This document shows positions 20,393 to 27,134 of a DNA stretch of 27,134 bases, piece after piece. The notes under the pieces are model-generated. The model did not search any database, had not been told where the DNA came from, and was given only the letters and a program-made list of their open reading frames with translations. This stretch comes from Saprospiraceae bacterium (GTDB taxonomy: Bacteria; Bacteroidota; Bacteroidia; Chitinophagales; Saprospiraceae): positions 1 to 27,134 of the forward strand of contig JADKKF010000017.1 in the NCBI GenBank assembly GCA_016720635.1. The letters run 5' to 3'. The stretch's first letter is position 1, and each line of letters starts with the position of its first letter. The position numbers and the translations under genes were made by a program.

Positions 20393-20547
20393 TTATGTTT
20401 TGCGAAAATCTGCCGCCATGCCGTTAATGACTTTGAATGCTTACTGCGCTAATGATGGCAGTATCACTAAGGCAAGCAATAAGCACCGAACAGGTAAAAA
20501 TAACCAATACACTTGTAAGGTTTAAAGTTTTGGATTTGAAGTGCCAT
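20393..20547 (-). CDS. Small membrane protein, holin-like, frameshifted
   Basis: After correcting two one-base insertions, MALQIQ joins TLNLTSVLVIFTCSVLIACL and KVINGMAADFRKT for about 50 residues with one hydrophobic helix. Close to the endolysin and spanin genes, which suits a holin or holin-associated role, but the evidence is thin. Confidence 0.35.
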
Positions 20548-20564
20548 TTTAATTGTTTTTTGGT

Positions 20565-20832
20565 TTAGTAAAACTTATATTTCTGCTGTAAATTATCAAT
20601 TTGCAATGCCAAGGCAGCTAGCATATCACAGTGGTTTTTAATTTTAATAATGGATGCGGAGTGCCAAACTCCGAACCCATGTGTTCTTACTTTGTTTGAA
20701 AGATTATCGAACTAGGCCCAATACTGAATAGATACCCATTACAGTAGCAACAATAGTGATAGTGCTGCCCAATAACCAGAATAATGATTTTAAAGAAATT
20801 CCTTTTATTTCCCTTTCCTCAGCAGGTGTCAT
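20565..20832 (-). CDS. Single-pass membrane protein, frameshifted
   Basis: MTPAEEREIKGISLKSLFWL followed by LGSTITIVATVMGIYSVLG makes one hydrophobic helix; two one-base changes then join DNLSNKVRTHGFGVWHSA and a helical end (LAALALQIDNLQQKYKFY), about 88 residues. Its start overlaps the stop of 20829-21002 (ATGA). A holin or lysis-associated role is possible from position. The uninterrupted frame alone stops at 20704. Confidence 0.5.
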
Positions 20833-21002
20833 TTGTCAATATTTTTTATTGTTGCCAATGAAGTATATCCGATAATTATTACTATCCCCACGCCGAGCAA
20901 GTTCCACCATCCCAGTTTGTCCCAGTCAACCACTATTACATAACCTATAAAGGCCATCATAATAAGCCACACAACCAATGCGTATATGTTTATCTTCTTC
21001 AT
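20829..21002 (-). CDS. Small two-helix membrane protein
   Basis: A 57-residue protein: MKKINIYALVVWLIMMAFIG then a short loop with WDKLGWW and a second hydrophobic helix (LLGVGIVIIIGYTSLAT). Two membrane segments, short, in a lysis cassette: a holin candidate. It overlaps the next gene by 4 bases. Confidence 0.6.
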   Translation of the reverse strand: MKKINIYALVVWLIMMAFIGYVIVVDWDKLGWWNLLGVGIVIIIGYTSLATIKNIDK

Positions 21003-21019
21003 GCGTTTTGTTTTAAAAT

Positions 21020-21058
21020 CGGGGCTGGTGTAGAAACATCGCCCCTTTGTTTTTTTTA
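21020..21058. terminator. Terminator hairpin
   Basis: GGGGC at 21021-21025 and GCCCC at 21041-21045 form a stem followed on the plus strand by TTTGTTTTTTTT. It lies between 21084 and 21002. Confidence 0.5.
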
Positions 21059-21083
21059 ACCGTAAAAATGAAAAAAACCAACA

Positions 21084-21404
21084 CTATGAATCTTTCTTAA
21101 ATGCATCAATTAAATCCAGTATGGCAACTGTTGCATTTATTGATTTCTCAACTTTGTTTTCCAGACTATCATCCGCAGGGTCAAATTACTATCCAAATTT
21201 CTTTGCTCTTCTGCATCCGATAAATCGTTTCAATTCTTTAATCTTATCCTTATTCGCCGGGATGCCATCACTCCATAAGGGGTAGGTAATAACCTGTTCC
21301 GCGTCCTCCACTTTGCCGTCCTGCAAAATATCGGCAACACCTTCACCGAGCTTTGCCCCAAATTCAACCACCTTTGTTAGGTTTTCAATTCCAAATTGTT
21401 CCAT
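21084..21404 (-). CDS. Hypothetical phage protein, frameshifted
   Basis: MEQFGIENLTKVVEFGAKLG and the following frame up to KIKELK is clean; then LSDAEEQRNLDSN and FDPADDSLENKVEKSINATV in other frames carry on to the stop at 21084, about 108 residues in all. Mostly helical and acidic. Possibly a structural or virion-associated small protein; no family recognised. Two indels in A and T runs are needed. Confidence 0.5.
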
Positions 21405-21423
21405 GTTATTTAAGTTTTAATTG

Positions 21424-21573
21424 TTACTGCGTTTTTGATATTATTTTCTCACCATTGCTTTTATGCACTACCACCCTGTATTTAGCCGGTTTGTTTTCTT
21501 CGGCTACCGGCTGAGTTGCCGTGCATGAGTAAGCCATGCTAATTAACAGTAAGGCTATAATTCTTTTTGCCAT
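21424..21573 (-). CDS. Small lipoprotein
   Basis: A 49-residue protein with a lipoprotein signal (MAKRIIALLLISMAYSC; the Cys at 17 is the lipidation site), then PVAEENKPAKYRVVVHKSNG. It overlaps the preceding gene by 35 bases. Outer-membrane lipoprotein of unknown role; could act with the lysis genes or be part of the secreted-protein cluster. Confidence 0.55.
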   Translation of the reverse strand: MAKRIIALLLISMAYSCTATQPVAEENKPAKYRVVVHKSNGEKIISKTQ

Positions 21574-22455
21574 TTGGTTTCAAAGTTTTGATTATTTTAT
21601 AATTGCGGCCGTCAGTAGTGCTTTGTACTTCGTAACTATCTACATCAGTTTCGCTATCCACACTCCATTTTAGCAGCTTACCTGACCTGCTGAATTTAAG
21701 CGTTGTAATACCAAGCACGATTGTATTATTTTGCTCTGTAAGCCAAGCGTATAGCGTTGTGCCGTTAAGTTCCACAAAGAAGAAGGTGCTGAATTTCCGT
21801 TGCCGTAAAAGTTACTCCAGCAGCAATGCCCACCGTTGCCAAAATTGGTTAAGATGTATTGAGCCTGGCCTGGAGTTTTCTTGTTCAAATAATTCACAAT
21901 AAAATCTCCCTTCCTATAATCGTTCTTTTGCTCAAAACAAATGTATGGTGATGTAAAATTCTTTAGCGCCGCAGTATCGGGCTGCCATGTAACATTATCT
22001 CCAGGTTGCACACCTTCAACTGTTGTAATAGTTCTTGCAGGTGAGTTTTGATTTTGAACCATTGTTATAGTACACCAGCCGCCATGACTTAGCCCTGTGA
22101 AGTTTAAACGGGTATTATCCAAATTATAAAGTACTTTCAGGCAATCAATCCTTTTATTCATCTCTGCTGCCGAAGGATAAGCTGTAACAGGTTGCAATGA
22201 TATAATCACAAAGTCCGGTAATGCTGCTGAAATGCCATTGTAGGCATGAACACCGTTTGCCTTTAGTAAATTAATATTGGTTCCTATTTCACCCAATCCG
22301 GGAAAGAAAATCAAAGCCGGTGAAGCCTTAGTGCTATCCCAATTTAAAGGCATCGTGGCAATGTAGTTCCATCCTTCTACCTTGCCTTCGTCAGTTGATT
22401 GACTGAAAATAGGTAAAGAAATGACCAAAATCAATATCGTTGCTATAAATCTCAT
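21539..22455 (-). CDS. Secreted alpha/beta-hydrolase esterase with C-terminal Fn3-like domain, frameshifted
   Basis: About 305 residues. Signal peptide MRFIATILILVISLPIFSQS. Esterase core: LIFFPGLGEIG (oxyanion-type turn), TGLSHGGW with the nucleophile Ser in G-x-S-x-G-G, then an acid/His region near YICFEQKN and GHCCW. One missing T at about 21780 (TTT run) breaks the frame; restoring it adds LTEQNNTIVLGITTLKF, GKLLKWSVDSETDVDSYEVQ and TTDGRNYKIIKTL, an Fn3-like pattern common in Bacteroidota secreted proteins (V-D-x-Y-x-V-Q-x-x-x-D-G). It resembles polyester or feruloyl esterases. It starts with the same MRFI signal as the protein at 22627-25414, so they are probably paralogues. Confidence 0.7.
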
Positions 22456-22616
22456 GGTGCGTTTACAAACTTTTTACGGGTTCTTAAAATATTACAAGGC
22501 GCTGATGGAGGCTGTGCTTCACTTGTGTAAAGAATAATCTTAGGCGTTTCATCAATTACAATATTCAATGCTCCCGTACCAGTTGTACTACTTCCGTCTT
22601 CATCACCTTCCACCAT
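22452..22616 (-). CDS. Short hypothetical protein between the secreted genes
   Basis: From ATG 22616 (MVEGDEDGSSTTGTG), 54 residues, acidic then Pro/Lys-rich; overlaps the next start by 4 bases. It starts 11 bases after the end of the large gene at 22627. The longer start at 22640 would overlap that gene. Unknown. Confidence 0.45.
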   Translation of the reverse strand: MVEGDEDGSSTTGTGALNIVIDETPKIILYTSEAQPPSAPCNILRTRKKFVNAP

Positions 22617-22626
22617 ACTTATTAAA

Positions 22627-25414
22627 TTATAAGTTTGCAAAGTTTCCTACTGTTTTAAGGCTGCTTTTTTTCATGCTCTGTACCATACCAAATCACATAA
22701 GCACTATCACTTCCATTTACATAAAGTTGTTTATAAAGCGTATCGGCATCTACAGTTTGGCTTTTGAACGTATAACTACCAAGCCTTGCCTTTAATGTTT
22801 TCATCCAATAGTAGGAAGGTCTTTTCTGTAAGAAAGGCAATGCTCCATCATCTGTATTCCATTTAAGTAATCCGGTAGCATTAAAAGTACCGCCTGTGGT
22901 TTCATAATTACCCTGATCTGCTAACCAGTATTGATACATAGTTACTCCATTGGCAGCGTGCATTAAGTAACTGCGGGCAACCCAATCGGCTTGTATTTGT
23001 TCTACGTTTTTAGTTCCAAAAGCATGGATAGCCTGAAAACTATTGTTGCGTTTATTTGTATCTATGTAAGCATCAAACCCTAATTCAGTATTAACTAAAG
23101 GGGTTCCATAAATTGCTGCAAAGTGTAAAGCAGTATCTAATTTCTGTTGAAGATTATAATAAGTATTTTCAGGACTTATTGCTTTTCCTGAACCACTAAA
23201 TTGTACAGCTAAAGTACCTGGATATTGATGCACATTAAATATATCAAATGGGTATTGCTTCCATCCGCCTGTTGTATCTCTGTTATATCTCCACCAATAA
23301 GTCATTGCTTCAATGTAATCAGGAAACGTATAAGACAATGCAGGGAAGATTAGTTTAACTCCTGTACCCCATACACCAACGCTATCTGCACCATCCCAAA
23401 TTGTACCTCTATGACCGTCATAGTATGCGCTCATCATTGCAGCTATCGAATAGGGTAGCATATAGCCAGCCTTCTTAAATGTACCGTCCTTTTCATTATC
23501 AGGTTCTATTGTGTATAGTCCAATCAACTTACCACCATTGGCATATTTGCGTAAATTCCTTGCTGCCTTTTTATACGATGCTGGAATTTCAGCAATTTCA
23601 TTCATCGTAAGAATATACCTGCCGCTTGGAACACTATTACCATTTCCTGCCGGTAAACCACTTCTTACTAAGTTATCTTGGTATGAAAAGGCTTGCCATG
23701 TACTTGTATCGGCAAGGTTTGTAGGTATAGGTTTCATATCTGCCCAATCACCGCCTGGATTATTACTACCTGCATTTATCATCATACTGCTATCCACAAG
23801 GCTTCCAAAAGCAAAGTGTAAATTACTTCCACTATCTAATTGAGCCTTATCATAATTATATTCAAGAGCATCTGCCACACCTGCTGGATGTTTTAAATTA
23901 CCGTTTGCGTATTGCAAATAAGCTGCTGCGGAGAATGAACGTAAACCACCTGTCCAATGGTAGTTATAGTAATTACCATCTGCACTTCTACCCATGCCGT
24001 AGAATATGTTTGTGGCCATAATGCTATCCAATATTCTATTGGGTTTAACTTTAGTTATGGTAGGTTCTGTATCAGCGACTCCGATTCTGTAACCATACAC
24101 TACTACTTCATTGATTATTCCAAAGCTGTCTGCAATATGAAGTTGCATCCATCTTGTAGTATCGTTAACCGTTAAATCAGTCCATCCACCTACTGATAAA
24201 TCTGCTGAAAGTAAACTATCAATAGTTTGATTAAAATTAAAAAGGCGTACCTGATTTTATTGTAAGGAATTTATTTGCATTTACGGCCTCTGTAAATATG
24301 CAAATCTTAGTTATATGCCAAACTCCATCAAAGCGAATATCATAGGTTAGCCCACTTGGCGGCAATGCTTTATTCCTAAATCTTCCTGTTGGATTTTCAT
24401 ATCTGCAAATCAAAGCATGGTTTGTATCATAGCTTACATTGTTGCTTGCATAAGTGGAATTGGCAGGATAAATTAAAGGGTCAGAAAAACAACCACTTTG
24501 TACGTTCTTATCTTGCTCGTCAAATAAAGCCCATTTATTACCTGTAAGAGTAGAATTGATAATCTGCCTTACCGGTACTTTAACGCTGCTATCTCCCGGA
24601 CATGGCCCGGAAGGGAACCCACTTTGCAGCAACAAGCATCCATTCATAGATGTTTAGATTATACCCTGTATAAATTTCCCTGTATGTTAAATCATGAAGG
24701 AGCAGTACCGTTGCTGCTATTCCAATTGCTGTGAGTTGTAGGTATATGTGTCCATCTACCATTTGCGCTATCGCAAAAATATCTTGTATTTTCAAAAGGA
24801 GCAGTACCATCACTTTCACCATGAAAGCCCCATGCTTTAGGATAAGTGAAAGTACTTGTAGCTGGCCTTATTGTCCAAGCTGCTGTACTCATAGGTACAA
24901 CTGCCTTAACGCTGTCAGCATAGTTTTGGCTGCTGCATACACCGTTTAATAAGTTTTGACCTCCTGCACTTAAACCTGTTAAGTAAACTCTATTCCAGTC
25001 AATCCTGTTTTTAATAGTATCATCATTTTTTAAAGCATACCAAATTTTATCAATTTCAGGGCTAAAAAATCCATCTTGCAAAGCAATAAGCATAAATGTA
25101 TCTGTAACTCCATTTACAGGATTTGTTACAATGCCATTCCAGCCACTATCCTTTACCAATTTAAAAATTCCCCATGTACTAAGTTTACCTAAAGAAGCAT
25201 CACTACTTCCACTACCAGCTTCACCCACCCCATGAAAAAACATTATGGTAGGATGTTCACCTGTTCCTGCTTGGTTTTCTTTAGCACAACCCATATGCGT
25301 ACCCCACTCACTTGTTTTGTAATTATGTTTTATAGCATTGTTTAAAGGGTCGCCTTCTTGGCTAAATGCTACAAAAGCAATAAGAGTGAATAATATCGTT
25401 AATATAAATCTCAT
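22627..25414 (-). CDS. Large secreted protein: esterase plus a C-terminal region possibly of the carbohydrate-active type, frameshifted
   Basis: Four frames in a row combine to about 929 residues. Region 1 (25414 to about 24640): signal MRFILTILFTLIAFVAFSQ, IMFFHGVGEAGSGS, TGLSAGGQNLL (G-x-S-x-G-G nucleophile), an esterase like its paralogue. Middle: SNGTAPHDLTYREIYTGYN, GFPSGPCPGDSSVKVPV and a beta-rich stretch with DGVWHITKICIF, like a carbohydrate-binding or galactose-binding-like domain. Region 3 (about 24148 to 22655): a long domain with GGDWADMKPI, DIFNVHQYPG and NTELGFDAY, suggestive of a glycoside hydrolase barrel, but no diagnostic catalytic pair is seen. At least four single-base joints are needed, including insertions at T runs near 24640-24700. 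Possible role: capsule or surface-polymer depolymerisation; this is inference. Confidence 0.6.
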
Positions 25415-25472
25415 TGAGTCTTTTTTGATTATAAAGTGTGCCGATTTGAATAATCCAAATGATTAATGTAGA

Positions 25473-27121
25473 TTATCTCTGCCATTTACTTAATCCAAAA
25501 TCCACATTGTTAAAAGTACAATAACCTGCAAAAGTCATTAAGCAGTCTCCAACTACACCATAGTACCAAAGATTTGAATTGCTTATCATTAACCTTTGCG
25601 CCCATGAATAAATTAAATTTTGCTTACCTGGCTAAGGATTGAGGTGCAAACCTTATATTTAATCCATCAAGTCCAATAGGCATCTTGTATTGACTTATTT
25701 GTGCAGAAAAATAACCAAGCCTTGCAATACCTTCTGCATACAATCCATAAACTGTAAAACTATTCCAGCCCGAAAGCTGCACATCAAAAAGCTGAATTAC
25801 ATTACCTGCAATATTACCACCTCTTACTATATAATGACCTGCTGCCACTTACCACTTTTTACCAATTTGAATTAATATTTGAGTCTTCCCAAGCTACAAT
25901 ATTATTAATTTCATTTCCTTTCTCTTTGCGCTTGCCCACTTCTTACGCCTACTCTGCAATTACCTACTTTTATATCTTGAGCTTAATAATATCAGCATTG
26001 TAGGTAACTCCATCAGGACTTATATCATAACACACATCAAACTTTTCAATCCATGTATCTTATTCTTACACCTGTACTACCACTTGTAATATTTGTTCCG
26101 TCATAATCAATAACTAATCCGGAACAACTGGAATGTAAGGAAATTAGTGAATAGTAATACTCTTGCCCTAAATTAAATGAGTAGAATAAATACCTGTAAT
26201 AGCCAACCTTTAAAAATAACTCCTTCAGCTAATTGCACACCTACAGCAAAGCAACTCCGAATATCTTAATAATGTTTTATTGCTCCAAATATTCCCTTGC
26301 CCCTTAACATGCAAACTCCATGCTGTATATCTACCCGGTTAAAAAAGATTTCTTAGCAACCAACTTTGAGAAACATTATATGCACCTTGGGGAATGTATA
26401 AATTGTAAATATTATTCTTATACACATATCTGAACTTATTTGAAAAGCTAAGGAATTGTCCAATTTAGTAGGTTTTTCCACCATACCACGCCACACTAAA
26501 ATTACTCTGCTTTACAATTCTCTAAAGAAACAGATGGTTCAAATATTTGAGTGTATCTATTAGCCTCAATAATGGCATTTCTTAAAATACATTACCTGAA
26601 ATCTTACCTTTTATTTCCCAAGAGTTCCCTTGTAAATCCCACACCCCATTAAATAAAGTATCAACCAGATAACAATACTGATTGAGCATTAACACCGAAT
26701 GAAAAAAAATTTGATAAAAACGCAATATCGTTAAAATTCTTTTCATTATTGAACGTCTTTTATACCATGCTTTGCGAATAGTGAGAAACAAACGGCATAA
26801 TAAACTAATATCCTGTATAGGCTGCTTTAATATCAATATGAACCGTTGCAGGGAATAGATTGCAAGTAGTAGCCCAACCCTAGTGAACTGATACATCGTC
26901 TAAATTAGCAACGCTGCTAATTATAATTTGCGAAACCGCTTAACGCTTACAGGAGCTGTGCTATCTGCGTAATTAAATCAATTGAAGCCTCATAAGCTGC
27001 ATAGATTACTTTGGCTTTAAATGCGCTGTCCTGTGCCACTCTGCAGCTTTTCTAAATGCGTTTGAGAATAAGAATTAAATCCGAAAAATAGATTGATAGA
27101 ATAATAATTGCTTTTTTTCAT
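25473..27121 (-). pseudogene. Secreted large protein, heavily frameshifted, near the contig edge
   Basis: A start at 27121 gives MKKAIIILSIYF (signal-like) once one A in the run is removed. Many short frames follow in order, for example KVIYAAYEASIDLI, NAIIEANRYTQIFEP, GLVIDYDGTNITSGSTG, CYDISPDGVTYNADIIKLK, IAGNVIQLFDVQLSGWNSFT, ENLYAEGIARLG-like text, and YGVVGDCLMTFAGYCTFNN then GLSKWQR to the stop at 25475-25473. The longest intact piece is 25624-25848 (IARLGYFSAQISQYKMP). More than ten indels would be needed. A single large secreted or virion protein is the simplest reading; family unknown. It is the first of three co-directional secreted-protein genes. Confidence 0.35.
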
Positions 27122-27134
27122 TTTTTATTTTTTT

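Overview
The window reads as part of a Bacteroidota phage or prophage (AT-rich, almost everything on the minus strand, short overlapping genes, a TAnnTTTG-type promoter, secreted proteins whose signal peptides end in FSQ). Nearly all transcription runs right to left. Only a gene at the left edge (112-528) and a secreted protein at 18533-18999 lie on the plus strand. No terminase, portal, capsid, integrase or integron integrase is visible, so this is a partial view; the host genus cannot be fixed from sequence alone.

Region by region, in plus coordinates. 1-7413: small phage genes plus a recombination pair (YqaJ/lambda-exonuclease-like nuclease at 1656-2354 and its coiled-coil neighbour), a metallophosphoesterase, an HExxH protein broken by frameshifts, ribbon-helix-helix and winged-helix proteins. 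7445-11930: an insertion that I read as an array of seven integron-like gene cassettes, each ending in an attC-like hairpin. It carries mostly unknown genes and one DNA cytosine methyltransferase. 11925-16294: replication and recombination genes (winged-helix initiator, DUF6633-like partner, ERF single-strand annealing protein). 16348-18405: small genes, a tRNA-Met(CAT), and a promoter region with direct repeats and a perfect DnaA box. 19009-21573: lysis and membrane genes (N-acetylmuramidase endolysin with a C-terminal membrane tail, spanin-like lipoprotein, tiny membrane proteins). 21539-27121: three large secreted proteins in tandem, two starting with the same MRFI-type signal peptide and an esterase domain; one continues into a long C-terminal region that may be carbohydrate-active.

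The most notable part is the cassette array. Six adjacent sites share one design: an AAC-ending box, a 9-12 bp arm, an A-rich bulge, an inner stem, a variable loop, the returning stems, and a GTT-starting box (A substituted for the G in a seventh, terminal site). The two ends of each cassette are complementary to each other (8 to about 14 bases), as expected if each interval moves as a circle closed at its own attC. No integrase accompanies it, so it is a CALIN-like cluster (attC sites without integrase) inside a phage-type gene run. Judged by the canonical AACAA...CGTT polarity, every cassette gene is antiparallel to its attC, and several genes start inside the attC loop.

A second point for any reader: more than a dozen genes outside the array are interrupted by single-base indels, mostly in homopolymers, that restore continuous proteins when one base is added or removed. 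This looks more like long-read consensus error than decay, so several genes here are annotated as frameshifted full-length genes rather than as fragments.
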